Assembly (NCBI GenBank): GCA_019509985.1
Contig: JAEKLF010000038.1
Coordinates: 1-64,000, forward strand
From: Burkholderiales bacterium
Lineage (GTDB): Bacteria > Pseudomonadota > Gammaproteobacteria > Burkholderiales > Burkholderiaceae_C
DNA: 64,000 nucleotides
Reading direction: 5' to 3'
Made by a program: the position numbers and the translations under genes. Position 1 is the stretch's first letter. The number at the start of each line of letters is the position of its first letter. Of this stretch, positions 38,656 to 48,620 are shown piece after piece. The notes below the pieces were generated by a model. It did not search any database and was not told where the DNA came from. It saw only the letters and a list, made by a program, of their open reading frames with translations.

Positions 38656-41600
38656 TCAGCCGCACTGCCCGACATATCCACAGGCCGTGCAGAAATCGCA
38701 GCCGTCCTTGTGGATCATGGTCGCGTTGCCGCACTCCGGGCAAGGGCGCCCGGCCTGGATCTGCAACGCACCGGACGCGGCCGCGAGCTTGGGCGCCGGC
38801 GTCTGCAGCAGGCCCATGTCGGTCAGCGGCTGGCCGGCTTCGTCGAGGATGCCCAGCATCGCGTAGCGGTGGATGATGAGCCGCGCGACATAGGCCACCG
38901 TCGATGGCCAGACCTGCTGGCGGCGCTCGCCGTTCAGTGAGGGCACCGGCGCCATGAAATGGCCCAGCGGCTCGCCGACGTTGAGCAGCTTGCGCAGCTT
39001 CATCGCGATCCAGCCGGGATCCATGACGCGCATGTCCAGCGACAGCAGGCGGGCCAGGCCGTCCAGTGCCTTGGGATAGTTGCCCGAGAAGCCCATCGCA
39101 CAGGGGCGCATGACGCTGCCACCATCGGGCGTGGGCAGCACGACTTCCTTCAGCGTCAGCGTGAACTGCTCGTTCGTGGCCGGGTTGTCCACGTCCACCG
39201 CCCAGGCCAGCGTGCCGGAGATGCCGGTGCGCGGCTCGTTGCGGCTGAACATCGCGTCGACGACCGGCGTGGGACCGCCCTCCTGCAGCGCGCCGAGCTG
39301 CTCGCAGCGCCAGCGGATCACGGCGCCGGTCGCTGCGACCACGCCGGGGAACAGGCGCTTCTCGCCGCTGGGCGGCATCGGCATCTCGAAGGCGCGCTCT
39401 TCGGCCACGGTGGCCAGCGCGTCGAGCTTGAGACGCAGCCACGCGGCATCGTTGGTGCGCAGATCCATCGACAAGGTCTTGGCCAGCGCCGACAGGCCGC
39501 GCGGCTGCTCGGCGCCATTGACCCAGACCTCGAAGGGCAGGTTGCGGCCGAACAGGCCGCCGTCGGGGCCATCCAATGGCAGCTCGCCGATGAAGAGCGC
39601 GAAGTCACCGTGCGGGTGCTGGATCAGATAGCTCCAGGCCGGGTTGCCGCCGGGCATGTCCGGCCGGCTGGGCCAGCGCAGCGACGCGACCACCGCGTTG
39701 GGCAGGCGCTCGACGCGCAGTCGCTGGTTCGCGCTGCCCACGTCGGCACCCGAATCCGGGCGAAGGGGCTCGGGCTGCTTGACTTCGGGCGTGACGCTCA
39801 GCACGGAACCGAGCACGCTGTTGGGCCGGTAGGTCGCCAAGCCCTTGAGCTTCGTCTGCCAGGCCTGGATGTAGAGGTTCTGGAAGTCCTCGTAGGGATA
39901 GTCGGCCGGTACGTTGACGGTCTTGCTGATCGACGTGTCGATGTAGGGCGCGACGGCCGCGACCATGGACGCGTGATCGGCCGCGCTCAACTCCAGCGCG
40001 GTGACGAAGGCCTCGCTCAGCGGCGCGTCGGCGCCGAACAGATGTCTATACAAGCGCCAGGCGTGGTCCTCGACCGCGTACTCCTTGAAGCCGCCGCCCT
40101 CGGTCTGAGGCAGCCGCTTCTTGCGGGTGTACGTCCACGAGAACGCCGGTTCGATGCCGTTTGACGCGTTGTCGGCAAAGGCCAGGCTGATGGTGCCGGT
40201 GGGCGCGATGGACAGCAGGTGGGAGTTGCGCAGCCCCTGTGCTCGGATCTTGTCCTTCAGCGCCTGCGGCAGGCGCGAAGCGAAGCTGCCGCCGGAGAGA
40301 TACAGGTCCGCATTGAAGAGCGGGAAGCTGCCGCGCTCGGCGGCGATGTCGCTGGATGCCGAGTAGGCCGCGTCGCGCATCACCTCGCTGATGTGGCTGG
40401 CCATGTCGCGCGCTTCCTGCGTGTCGTAGCGCAGGTTCAGCATGACGAGGGCATCGCCCAGGCCGGTGAATCCCAGGCCCACGCGGCGCTTGTTGCCGGC
40501 CTCTGCGGCTTGCGCCGGCAGCGGCCACGGCGTCACGTCCAGCACGTTGTCCAGCATGCGCGTGGCCACGGCGACGACCTCGGCAAAGCCGGCTTCGTCG
40601 AAGGCGGGCTTGGCGCTGAAGGGGTCGCGCACGAAGCGCGTCAGGTCGATGGAGCCGAGGCAGCAGCAGCCGTAGGGCGGAAGTGGCTGTTCGGCGCAGT
40701 TGTGTACGTACAAGCCGTTCGCATCGAAGGCATGGACATGCTCGACGGTCACGTCGTAGACCGCCTCGATGCCGTCGGGCTCGACGGCATCGACTGTGGC
40801 CGTGAAGCGCTCGCGGTTCAGCTCGCGGCGGTAGGCGCCCAGCAATTCATTCAGGCGCGCCTGCTTGGCACTGTCTTCGAAACCAACCAGCTCGGCGTAG
40901 CGGCGCAGGTTGTCGCCGCTGATGACCAGCTCATGCACGGCGCGGCGCTCGTAGTCGCGCTCGCCGCCGCGGCCATCGGGCATGCGCTGAAGGCCTGCGT
41001 GATGGCGGCCGCGGTAAATCGTCGCGGCAATGCCCAGCCGGGCCAGCATGCGTTGCACGGCTTGCAGCTGCGCGAGATCCGCCTGGGTCAGGCGCACGCT
41101 GACACCCTTGTCCTGCGCGCCCTGCACGGAACCGTCGGCATCGAACAGACCGCGCAGCAAGCCTCGATGGAAATCCGACGACGTGGCTTCCATGGCCGGC
41201 GTGATGCGCTTGTTGCCGGGCGTCGCGCCCAGAGCCCCAGCCAGATCGCGCAAGCCCGTGGACGCGAGCCGGAACTCACCCCGGCCGGTAATCGGACGCT
41301 GCCAACCTTTGAAGTCGGCGCGGCTGACGATGGCAGCCTGCATCGCCGTCTCAGCCGCGCGCATGACGCTGTCGACGCTGGCCGGCCGGTGACTCATGTC
41401 GCTACCCACCGCCTTCAACTCAGGCGCCCAGACAGACAGCACGGCCTTGTCGGACTTCAGCGTGCCATCGCCGATCAGCAGGCCCAGCAGATAACCCTCG
41501 GCCTCACTGTGCGCGCCATCCCATCCCTGCAGCGCGCGGTGGTCGTGCAGCAACAACTCGTCGCCCGGCGTCACATCGGCGGCCGGCGCCCACTCGGCCT

Positions 41601-42705
41601 CGACGAGGTAGCGCGTCTTGCGCGTGACGCGGCGCACCGGGTGGTCGCCGGTCAGGCGCAATGCGTGGCCCTCACGCGTCGTCAACTTCAGCACGGGCTT
41701 CACGCCGGTGGCGAAAAAGCCGGCTGACTCGGTTGCATAGGCCTTGCCGTCGACGATCGCGTGAAAAGACCTGCCGATCAACTCGCCCACCTGGCGCGGT
41801 CCTTCGCTGGTCATCGTCCAGGTGTCGGCCGTCACGCACGGGTTGGTCGCCGCGATCGTCTCGCAGTAGTGCAGGTTGTTGTCGGCATTGATGCGATCCA
41901 GGAACAGCACGCCCGGCTCGGCGTGGTCGTAGGTGGAGCGCATGACCTGGTCCCACAGCTCGCGGGCGCGCACCTTGCGGTAGACCCACTGCCCGTCGCC
42001 GCGCTGGTAGGCGCCGGCCTCGATCTGCTCGGCGCTGGGCTGGGCCTTGTGCGCCAGCTCCACGGTGGCGTCCGCCTGCACGGCCTCCATGAAGGCATCG
42101 GTCACGCCGATGGAAATGTTGAAGTTGCGCAGGTCGCCCTGATCCTTGGCGTGGATGAAGGCCTCGATGTCGGGGTGGTCGCAGCGCAGCACGCCCATCT
42201 GGGCACCGCGGCGGCTGCCGGCGCTCTCGACCGTCTCGCAGCTGCGGTCGAACACGCGCATGTAGCTGATGGGGCCGGACGCATGGCTGCGCGTGGAGCC
42301 CACCCAGGCGCCCATCGGCCGGATGCGGCTGAAGTCGTAGCCGACGCCACCGCCGCGGCGCATGGTCTCGGCCGCTTCGGTCAGCGCGGTGTAGATGCCG
42401 GGCACGCCGTCCTCGGGCGTCGCGATGGAGTCGCCCACGGGCTGCACGAAGCAGTTGATCAACGTGGCCGACAGCTCGGTGCCGGCGGCGGACATGATGC
42501 GGCCGGCGGGCACGAAGCCGCGCTTTTGCGCGTCCAGGAAGGCCGCCGTCCAGTGCGCGCGGTCGGCCGGTTTCTCGGCGGCGCTGAGCGCCCGGGCGAC
42601 GCGTTCGCGCAGCTCGTCGGGCGTCTGTTCATCGCCCTTGGCGTATTTCTCGATCAGGACTTCGCTGGAAATGTCCTGCACCGGCAGGTCGAAGGTCGTG
42701 CTCAC
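38656..42705 (-). CDS. nrdJ: Adenosylcobalamin-dependent (class II) ribonucleotide reductase with intein
   Basis: 1349-residue precursor; spliced product about 969 residues. It reduces ribonucleotides to deoxyribonucleotides using B12. GTG 42705 (STTFDLPVQ) is preferred; a TTG at 42753 is in frame. Catalytic barrel segments: [46 protein letters not shown], and the N-x-C-x-E loop [14 protein letters not shown], which is split by the intein. The C-terminal third carries the TSCPD region and a zinc ribbon ([23 protein letters not shown]). No class I nrdAB is in the window. The enzyme cannot be active before splicing. Confidence 0.95.
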   Translation of the reverse strand: MSTTFDLPVQDISSEVLIEKYAKGDEQTPDELRERVARALSAAEKPADRAHWTAAFLDAQKRGFVPAGRIMSAAGTELSATLINCFVQPVGDSIATPEDGVPGIYTALTEAAETMRRGGGVGYDFSRIRPMGAWVGSTRSHASGPISYMRVFDRSCETVESAGSRRGAQMGVLRCDHPDIEAFIHAKDQGDLRNFNISIGVTDAFMEAVQADATVELAHKAQPSAEQIEAGAYQRGDGQWVYRKVRARELWDQVMRSTYDHAEPGVLFLDRINADNNLHYCETIAATNPCVTADTWTMTSEGPRQVGELIGRSFHAIVDGKAYATESAGFFATGVKPVLKLTTREGHALRLTGDHPVRRVTRKTRYLVEAEWAPAADVTPGDELLLHDHRALQGWDGAHSEAEGYLLGLLIGDGTLKSDKAVLSVWAPELKAVGSDMSHRPASVDSVMRAAETAMQAAIVSRADFKGWQRPITGRGEFRLASTGLRDLAGALGATPGNKRITPAMEATSSDFHRGLLRGLFDADGSVQGAQDKGVSVRLTQADLAQLQAVQRMLARLGIAATIYRGRHHAGLQRMPDGRGGERDYERRAVHELVISGDNLRRYAELVGFEDSAKQARLNELLGAYRRELNRERFTATVDAVEPDGIEAVYDVTVEHVHAFDANGLYVHNCAEQPLPPYGCCCLGSIDLTRFVRDPFSAKPAFDEAGFAEVVAVATRMLDNVLDVTPWPLPAQAAEAGNKRRVGLGFTGLGDALVMLNLRYDTQEARDMASHISEVMRDAAYSASSDIAAERGSFPLFNADLYLSGGSFASRLPQALKDKIRAQGLRNSHLLSIAPTGTISLAFADNASNGIEPAFSWTYTRKKRLPQTEGGGFKEYAVEDHAWRLYRHLFGADAPLSEAFVTALELSAADHASMVAAVAPYIDTSISKTVNVPADYPYEDFQNLYIQAWQTKLKGLATYRPNSVLGSVLSVTPEVKQPEPLRPDSGADVGSANQRLRVERLPNAVVASLRWPSRPDMPGGNPAWSYLIQHPHGDFALFIGELPLDGPDGGLFGRNLPFEVWVNGAEQPRGLSALAKTLSMDLRTNDAAWLRLKLDALATVAEERAFEMPMPPSGEKRLFPGVVAATGAVIRWRCEQLGALQEGGPTPVVDAMFSRNEPRTGISGTLAWAVDVDNPATNEQFTLTLKEVVLPTPDGGSVMRPCAMGFSGNYPKALDGLARLLSLDMRVMDPGWIAMKLRKLLNVGEPLGHFMAPVPSLNGERRQQVWPSTVAYVARLIIHRYAMLGILDEAGQPLTDMGLLQTPAPKLAAASGALQIQAGRPCPECGNATMIHKDGCDFCTACGYVGQCG
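40699..41838 (-). mobile_element. Intein with LAGLIDADG homing endonuclease inside nrdJ
   Basis: 380 codons in frame. First residue Cys (CVTADTWTM), block [11 protein letters not shown] with the T-x-x-H motif, two dodecapeptides [11 protein letters not shown] and [11 protein letters not shown] with both acidic residues, block [12 protein letters not shown], and terminal YVHN followed by Cys as +1 extein residue. Penultimate His and terminal Asn are present, so both splicing and endonuclease functions look intact. Flanking exteins join as TNP-CAEQPL. Confidence 0.95.
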
Positions 42706-42759
42706 GGTCGCCCCAATATGCTGTATGAATTCACAGTCTACGCCTGCCGGCAATGCGGC

Positions 42760-43329
42760 TCAGAACGGATTGATGCTCTTCTCGCGGCGGTAATGCATGT
42801 AGCCCACGCTGGCTCCCGCGCGCAACCCCACGCCCAGGCGAATGGGCGCCAGCACGATGCCGTTCAGGCGCTGATAGTTGATGCCGGCGCCGCCGATGTA
42901 GTAGAGACTGCCGTCGACGCCGGGGAAGCGCTGATAGATCGCGCTGACCTTGGGCAGGTGGTAGACCAGCGTGAAGACCTTGGACGCGTTGGCGCCCAGG
43001 TCGAAGCCGATGGACGGGCCGGCCCAGTAGACCTTGGCGCTGCTGCCGCCCTTCATCAGCAGCTCGCCGTCGCCGTAGCGCAGGCCCACGGTGATCGCGG
43101 CCGAAGCCTCCTCGCCCTTCACGTAGGCGTTGGGACGGCCCTGCTCCTTGAAGGCCTTCTCGACGACCTTGGCCAGGCCCTCGGTGGTCTGGCCGAAGAA
43201 ATCGGCGGCGGCCTTCAGGATGGAGTCCTGGTCAAAGGTGCTGTCCGAGTCGTCCGCGGCGACGGCGGGCAGGGCCGAAGCGGCAGCCAGGGCGGCGAGT
43301 TGTTGCAGATGCTGGCGGCGGTCGATCAT
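42760..43329 (-). CDS. EipA/DUF1134-family exported protein
   Basis: 189-residue protein with signal peptide (LAALAAASALPAVAAD) from ATG 43329. The conserved core (GLRYGDGELLMKGG, VYWAGPSIGFDLGANASK, FPGVDGSLYYIGGAGINY, GASVGYMHY) matches DUF1134, whose founding member EipA is an envelope-integrity protein in Brucella. Mechanism unknown. Same strand and 55 bp upstream of nrdJ, possibly co-transcribed by proximity only. Confidence 0.85.
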   Translation of the reverse strand: MIDRRQHLQQLAALAAASALPAVAADDSDSTFDQDSILKAAADFFGQTTEGLAKVVEKAFKEQGRPNAYVKGEEASAAITVGLRYGDGELLMKGGSSAKVYWAGPSIGFDLGANASKVFTLVYHLPKVSAIYQRFPGVDGSLYYIGGAGINYQRLNGIVLAPIRLGVGLRAGASVGYMHYRREKSINPF

Positions 43330-43420
43330 GGCGCGGTCCTTGGGTCCGGGGGAAGGGCCAGCATAAACAAAGCTGCGTGAAGTTTGGCCGCCCGTTGCCG
43401 CTTCACACAACCTAGACTCA

Positions 43421-43858
43421 ATGACCATGTCGTCCAACCCCGACCTCCAGCGCCTGTCGGCCGCTCTTGAATACGTCGACCTCGCCGCCGGCCTCTATCT
43501 CGCGGGCGGAGCCGACCAGGCCGCACGCCTGCTGGCCGCGGCCGCGGAGCAGCAGCTGGGCGACCTGGTGCGCCTCATCGACGCCCCCAGCGCCACCGTG
43601 GACACGCGCGAGCTGCTGGCCCGCATCGCCCGCGCGCACCGCCCTGCCGTCGTGGCACCGCGCCAGGCGCCGGAGCGGGACTGGGACGGCGAACCCGTGG
43701 CACCCGACGGCACGCGCGAGGAGACCGTCGCCTTCTTGCGCGCCGCCTGGTTCATGCTGGAGGCCATGGGCCTGGCCTCGCTGGCGCCCGAACGGCTGCA
43801 GCAGGCCGTGGACCACAGCACCGTGTTCGGCGGCGCCGAGCTGGAACCTTTCGTCTAG
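43421..43858 (+). CDS. Conserved-looking hypothetical protein
   Basis: 145 residues, not recognised. Mostly helical, Ala-rich and soluble (YVDLAAGLYLAGGADQAARLLAAAAEQQLG, of which the first part LAAGLYLAGGADQAARLL is amphipathic). C-terminal LRAAWFMLEAMGLASLAPERLQQ. ATG 43421 follows TAGACT at 43413-43418 by two bases, so the message may be leaderless. 39 bp upstream of the PilZ gene. Confidence 0.7.
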   Translation: MTMSSNPDLQRLSAALEYVDLAAGLYLAGGADQAARLLAAAAEQQLGDLVRLIDAPSATVDTRELLARIARAHRPAVVAPRQAPERDWDGEPVAPDGTREETVAFLRAAWFMLEAMGLASLAPERLQQAVDHSTVFGGAELEPFV

Positions 43859-43897
43859 GATCGGTCGGCAGCCCTCGCTCGCTCCAGGGAGACCATC

Positions 43898-44281
43898 ATC
43901 AGCACCGAACGCCGCCAATTCGCCCGCGTCGCCTTCGCTTCGGGCGCCGAGCTGATCACGACCCAGGAGCATCTGCGCTGCCAGGTCATCGACATTTCGC
44001 TGAAGGGCGTGCTGCTGCAGCTGCCCGCCGGCCACCCGCCGCAGGTGGGCATGCCCTGCCTCGTCAAGCTGCCGCTCGGCAACGATGCCACGACCGACAT
44101 CGTCATCGCGATGGCCGGCGAGCTGGCCCATGTCGAAGGCGATCATGCCGGCGTGCTGTGCCGCAGCATCGACATCGAGTCCATCACCCACCTGCGCCGC
44201 CTCATCGAGGTCAACCTCGGCGACCCGGCGGCCTCGGAGCGTGAACTCAAGGCGCTGATTGCCACCGCCAACGACTCCTAA
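43898..44281 (+). CDS. PilZ-domain c-di-GMP receptor protein with apparent ATC start
   Basis: 127-residue single PilZ domain: ERRQFARV supplies the RxxxR motif and DISLKGVLL the D/NxSxxG motif that bind c-di-GMP. Codons before the first ATG/GTG/TTG (44009) clearly encode the motif-bearing N-terminus. Yet between the in-frame stop at 43856 and 44009 there is no standard start. AGGGAG at 43886-43891 sits six bases before ATC 43898 (then AGC ACC GAA CGC), so an ATC start, or a sequence error making it ATG, is the best model. Confidence 0.8.
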   Translation: MSTERRQFARVAFASGAELITTQEHLRCQVIDISLKGVLLQLPAGHPPQVGMPCLVKLPLGNDATTDIVIAMAGELAHVEGDHAGVLCRSIDIESITHLRRLIEVNLGDPAASERELKALIATANDS

Positions 44282-44336
44282 GCCGAGTTCGTCGCATCCC
44301 GCCCTGCCCCGTCCGGCCGCGCCGGACAATGGCCGC

Positions 44337-45437
44337 ATGGAGGACACCACCCCATTGCAGGCCTTTCGCCGCGTGTGCAATCTGCGCATGGTGGCCGTGG
44401 TCTTCTATTTCTGCGCACTGCATGCGCTGTCGCGCTCGCTGACCTGGTTCGGCGAGAGCATGCCGGCTTCGGACACCCTGTTCGAACTGGTGCGCTTCAC
44501 GCGCCAGTCGCTGTTGACCGGCATGTCGCTGCTCGTCTTCGTCGCGCTGGCCGAAAGCCTGCTGGCCCGCCGGCGCTGGCCGCTGCGCACCGTGCTGATC
44601 GTGCAGGGCGCCGCGGTGGGGCTGGGCGCGGCCTTTGGCACCTGGTCGCGCTATTTCGTCGCCAAGCTGGAAAAAGGCGACGCCGACGTGAGCGCCGCCT
44701 GGGCCATCTCCACCATCGCCATCTGGACGCTGCTGGGCGGCACTGCCTACGCGCTGCTGCGCTTCAGCCGCGCCGAACGCGAGGCCCGCGAGCAGCTGGC
44801 CCGCCTGGCGCGCGAGCGCGAGCTGCTGCAGGCGCAGCAGACCGAGGCCCAGCTGTCGGCGCTGAACGCGCAGATCGAGCCGCACTTCCTGTTCAACACG
44901 CTGGCCAACGTGAAGCGCCTGTACGAGACCCATCCCGAGCGGGGCCGCCACATGCTGGTCGCGCTGATCGCCTACCTGCGCGCTGCCCTGCCGGGCATGC
45001 GCCGGCACGAGTCCACGCTGGCCGACGAGCTGGAGCTGGTGCGCCACTACCTCGCCATCCTGCAGATGCGCATGGGCGAGCGCCTGTCCTTCGAGATCAC
45101 GGCCGACCCCGCGCTGCTGACCACGCGGCTGCCCACGCTGGTGCTGCCCACGCTGGTGGAGAACGCGATCAAGCATGGCCTGTCGCCGCTGCCCGAGGGC
45201 GGGCGCATCGAGATCCGCGCCGTGGCCGCACCCGGCGGCGGCATCACGGTGGAAGTGGCCGACAACGGCCAGGGCTTCGGCACCGCCAGCGGCGGTGCCG
45301 GCGTGGGCCTGGCCAACACGCGCGCCCGGCTGGCCGCGCGCTTCGGCGACGCCGCCGCGCTGGAGCTGGAAGCGGCCCAGCCGCGGGGCGTCGTCGCGCG
45401 CGTGCGGCTGCCGGCACAGGCTTTGGCAGCGGCATGA
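44337..45437 (+). CDS. LytS/YehU-type sensor histidine kinase
   Basis: 366 residues: four membrane helices (about 20-140), a coiled coil (REAREQLARLARERELLQAQ) and a His_kinase domain with phospho-acceptor motif AQIEPHFLFNTLANV, N-box LVENAIKHGL and G-boxes ADNGQGFG and GVGLANTRARL. Start ATG 44337 lies six bases after GACAAT. Followed by a degenerate paralogue and a LytTR regulator with four-base overlaps, making one transcription unit. Confidence 0.92.
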   Translation: MEDTTPLQAFRRVCNLRMVAVVFYFCALHALSRSLTWFGESMPASDTLFELVRFTRQSLLTGMSLLVFVALAESLLARRRWPLRTVLIVQGAAVGLGAAFGTWSRYFVAKLEKGDADVSAAWAISTIAIWTLLGGTAYALLRFSRAEREAREQLARLARERELLQAQQTEAQLSALNAQIEPHFLFNTLANVKRLYETHPERGRHMLVALIAYLRAALPGMRRHESTLADELELVRHYLAILQMRMGERLSFEITADPALLTTRLPTLVLPTLVENAIKHGLSPLPEGGRIEIRAVAAPGGGITVEVADNGQGFGTASGGAGVGLANTRARLAARFGDAAALELEAAQPRGVVARVRLPAQALAAA

Positions 45438-46477
45438 ACAGGATCTGGCAATCCTGGCGCTCGCTGCGTCCGCGCGAAGCCGCGGTCTTCGTCGTCGCCA
45501 GCCTGCTGTTCGGCGCCATCGACCTGACCTCGCTGCTCGAATACCGCGTCGGCGCTCAACTGCCCCAGGTGCTGGCCCGCCACATGCTGCTGCCTCAGGT
45601 GTCGGGCCTGGCGCTGCTGCTGTGCTGGCTGCCAGCCACGCGCAGCGCCGCCACCGGCCTCGCGCGGCGGCGCGTGCTGATCGCCGCGACGCTGCTCGGC
45701 TCCCTCCTCGGCATGGCCCTGACCTATGCCGTCATGCAGGCCCTGCCCTGGCCGTCCATCTGCGACATCATCCGTGCCAGCGACCACAAGCCGGCCTGCA
45801 GCGAGTTCCGCCTCGCGGCCTTGATCGGCGACACGATCTGGGTCTTCATGCCGGCCTTGATGATCGTCGGCGTGCTCGAGATCCGTGCCCAGCGCAGCCG
45901 CCAGGAAGAAGCCGCCGAAAGCCTGCTGCGCGAGCACAGCCAGCTGCGTCGCCATGCCCTCGCCTCGCAGCTCGCGGCGCTGCAGGCCCAGGTCGAACCG
46001 GGCCTGCTGTTCGACGCCCTCGTCTCCGTCGAGCAGGCCTACGCGCGCCGGGATGCCGACGCCAGCGTGCGGCTGGAGCGGCTGATCCGCCACCTGCGCG
46101 TGGCCCTGCCGCGGCTGCGCGACGCCGGCGCCACGCTGGGCAGCGAGGCCGAGCTGATCGCCAGCTACCTCGACCTGCTGCGCGATCTCAACGGCCACCC
46201 GCCTGCCTTCGACTGCGAGCTGGGTTCGCACGGCGCCACGCAGCTGCCGCCCATGCTGCTGCTGCCCTTGGTGCAGCGCGCGCTGCGCCTGGGTCAGCCA
46301 GGCCGCTGCTGGCTGGAGGCCGGCGAGCGCGTCACGCTCGGCTTCGACCAGGAAGGCCTGTGCAGCGACGACGCCGATCTCGCCTCGCTGCGTGAGCGCC
46401 TGGCCGTGCTGGGCGCGAAACTCGTCTGCACCAGCGGCGCCGGCCGCACCGAATTCACCCTGGAGCTGCCCGCATGA
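45434..46477 (+). CDS. Degenerate LytS-type kinase paralogue
   Basis: 347 residues with the layout of its upstream neighbour: four membrane helices, coiled coil, kinase-like domain. The acceptor motif is QVEPGLLFDALVSV, so the phosphorylated His is replaced by Gly, and the N-box reads LVQRALRLG, without the Asn. ATP-binding G-boxes are not visible. It is intact, not a pseudogene, and overlaps both neighbours by ATGA. Likely a regulatory pseudokinase that pairs with the active kinase; that role is inference. Confidence 0.82.
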   Translation: MNRIWQSWRSLRPREAAVFVVASLLFGAIDLTSLLEYRVGAQLPQVLARHMLLPQVSGLALLLCWLPATRSAATGLARRRVLIAATLLGSLLGMALTYAVMQALPWPSICDIIRASDHKPACSEFRLAALIGDTIWVFMPALMIVGVLEIRAQRSRQEEAAESLLREHSQLRRHALASQLAALQAQVEPGLLFDALVSVEQAYARRDADASVRLERLIRHLRVALPRLRDAGATLGSEAELIASYLDLLRDLNGHPPAFDCELGSHGATQLPPMLLLPLVQRALRLGQPGRCWLEAGERVTLGFDQEGLCSDDADLASLRERLAVLGAKLVCTSGAGRTEFTLELPA

Positions 46478-47238
46478 GTCTGTTTGCGCCGACCGCCGTC
46501 GTCGCCGAGGATGAAGCCGCCCTGCGCGGCGAACTGGTGGAACAGCTGGGCAAGCTCTGGCCCGAGCTCAGCATCGTCGGCGAGGCGGCCGACGGCATCG
46601 AGGCGCTGCGCCTGCTGGACCAGCACCGTCCCGACATCCTCTTCCTGGACATCGAGATGCCCGGCGCCACCGGTCTGGACGTGGCACGCCAGGTCAACGG
46701 CCGCAGCCACGTCGTCTTCGTCACCGCCTACGACCAGTACGCCGTCGCCGCTTTCGACCAGGGCGCCGTCGACTACCTGCTCAAGCCGCTGGCCGGCGCA
46801 CGCCTGTTCACGGCCATCTCGCGGCTGAAGGCGCGGCTGGGCCAGGCGCCCGCGCCGCTGGGCGGCGTGCTGGACCAGCTCGGCGCCCGACCCGCGCCCT
46901 CGGGCGCACGCGCACCGCTGCGCTGGATCAACGCGTCCGTGGGCCAGACGCTGCGCCTCATCACCGTCGACGAGGTCATGTTCTTCCAGAGCGACAACAA
47001 GTACACGCGGCTGGCACTGAAGGACGGCGAGGCGCTGATCCGCAAGCCGCTGAAGGAGCTCATCGACGAGCTCGACCCGCAGCAGTTCTGGCAGATCCAC
47101 CGCTCCACGCTGGTCAACGTGAACGCCATCGCGAGTGTGAGCCGCGACTTCCGCGGCCGCATGCAGATCAAGCTCAAGCACGGCAGCGAGATGCTGCTGG
47201 TGGCCGAGAGCTGCGCGCATCTGTTCCGGCAGATGTAG
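46474..47238 (+). CDS. LytR/AlgR-family response regulator
   Basis: 254 residues. Receiver domain (about 7-125) with acidic pair AEDE, phospho-acceptor Asp in ILFLDIEMPG, switch Thr in FVTAYD and Lys in YLLKPL. C-terminal LytTR DNA-binding domain (about 150-254) with VMFFQSDNKYTRL and FWQIHRSTLVNVNAI. Partner of the LytS-type kinase. LytTR proteins bind paired direct repeats; target genes are unknown. Confidence 0.95.
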   Translation: MSLFAPTAVVAEDEAALRGELVEQLGKLWPELSIVGEAADGIEALRLLDQHRPDILFLDIEMPGATGLDVARQVNGRSHVVFVTAYDQYAVAAFDQGAVDYLLKPLAGARLFTAISRLKARLGQAPAPLGGVLDQLGARPAPSGARAPLRWINASVGQTLRLITVDEVMFFQSDNKYTRLALKDGEALIRKPLKELIDELDPQQFWQIHRSTLVNVNAIASVSRDFRGRMQIKLKHGSEMLLVAESCAHLFRQM

Positions 47239-47260
47239 CCCCGCAAGGGCATGATGAGGC

Positions 47261-48337
47261 ATGCCCAATCCCCAGCAACTGCGCGGCGCCAGCCGCCTCG
47301 CGATCGACGCGACCACCGGCGTCACCCGCCTCGTCGAGGCCATGCATGCCGAGATCGCGCGGCTGCCGCTGACGGCGCAGCGCGAGCGCACCGGCGGCAT
47401 CACCGGCCTGGTCTACCGCAGCGTGCGCGGCGTGACGCGCCTGGTGGGCGGCGGCCTGGACCTGGCCCTGGGCGCGCTGGCACCGGCACTCGGCGACGCC
47501 AGGCCCGAACGCGCCAACGCCGCGCTGGCCGCGCTGAACGGCGTGCTGGGCGACTACCTGGAAGACACCGCCAACCCGCTGGCCACGGCCATGAGCCTGC
47601 ACCCGCTGGTCGAGGGCGCCACCGGGCCGGCCCTGGTCATGCTGCATGGCCTGTGCATGAACGAGGCGCAGTGGCGCCGTGACGGCGCAGACTTCCCCGC
47701 CGCGCTCGCCGCGCTGGGCTACCGGCCGCTGGGCCTGCGCTACAACAGTGGCCGGGCCATCTGGCGCAATGGCGCCGAACTGGCCAGGTTGCTCGAGAAC
47801 GTGCCCGGCCCGCTGACGCTGCTCGGCCACAGCATGGGCGGCCTGGTGGCACGCAGCGCCATTGCCCAGGCTGGGCGGCGGCGCTGGCCCAGGCGGCTGC
47901 AAGCCCTCGTCACGCTCGGCACGCCACACCAGGGCGCGCCGCTGGAGCGCGGTGGCCAGCAGGTGCAGCAGCTGCTCAACATCAGCGCCTATTCGCGCCC
48001 GCTGTCCCTGCTGGCGGCGCGGCGCAGCGCCGGCATCCGCGACCTGCGCCATGCCAGTTTGCTCGAAGCCGATACCGGCAAGATCAGCCTGCTGCCTCTG
48101 CCCAAGGGCCTCGCCTGCTATGCCATAGCCGCCACGATGTCCAAGGTCGCGAGCACCTCACCCGCGCGGTGGCTCGGCGACGGTCTGGTGCCGGTGGCCA
48201 GCGCGCTGGGCCAGCACCGCTCGCCAACGCGCCGCCTCGCCTTCACCGACACCGCCCTCTTCACCGGCCTGGGCCATCTGGGCCTGCAGACCGACGCCGC
48301 CGTGCTGGCGCAGCTGCAGCGCTGGTTGAAGCCATGA
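47261..48337 (+). CDS. Alpha/beta-hydrolase (PGAP1/lipase-like esterase)
   Basis: 358 residues, no clear signal peptide. Oxyanion region VMLHGLCMNEAQW, nucleophile elbow LLGHSMGGLVARSA, GTPHQGAPLERGGQ, then acid and His region DGLVPVASALG ... GLGHLGL. The 110-residue N-terminal extension (SVRGVTRLVGGGLDLALGAL) is hydrophobic-amphipathic and may bind lipid. Starts 22 bp after the LytTR gene and may share its transcript. Substrate unknown. Confidence 0.82.
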   Translation: MPNPQQLRGASRLAIDATTGVTRLVEAMHAEIARLPLTAQRERTGGITGLVYRSVRGVTRLVGGGLDLALGALAPALGDARPERANAALAALNGVLGDYLEDTANPLATAMSLHPLVEGATGPALVMLHGLCMNEAQWRRDGADFPAALAALGYRPLGLRYNSGRAIWRNGAELARLLENVPGPLTLLGHSMGGLVARSAIAQAGRRRWPRRLQALVTLGTPHQGAPLERGGQQVQQLLNISAYSRPLSLLAARRSAGIRDLRHASLLEADTGKISLLPLPKGLACYAIAATMSKVASTSPARWLGDGLVPVASALGQHRSPTRRLAFTDTALFTGLGHLGLQTDAAVLAQLQRWLKP

Positions 48338-48426
48338 GTCCGTCCTCTCGGCGGAGGGCCACATTCGCCTGGAAGGTCCGGACAAGTTCAAGCTTGTGAA
48401 CCCGGGGCATCGGCAACTGGTAGCGC

Positions 48427-48453
48427 GGGGCGCGTGACGATCAGGCGCGCCCC
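48427..48453 (+). terminator. Possible transcription terminator hairpin
   Basis: Perfect eight-base inverted repeat GGGGCGCG / CGCGCCCC with an 11-base loop, 90 bp after the hydrolase gene. No T-run follows, so Rho-independent termination is uncertain. The rest of the 48338-48620 gap shows nothing else. Confidence 0.4.
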
Positions 48454-48620
48454 GAGCGAGGAAAGCTGCACGCATCCGTTTTCCAAAGGCAATGACAGCC
48501 GTGCGCGTTGGCATGGGCCGCCATAGACTTGGCCAGCGAAGCTGCCCACGGCATCGAGGGCACGCATTCGTCGGGGCTATGGCGCAAAGAAATATTCGAA
48601 CGGACCGGTCTCGCATCGGC

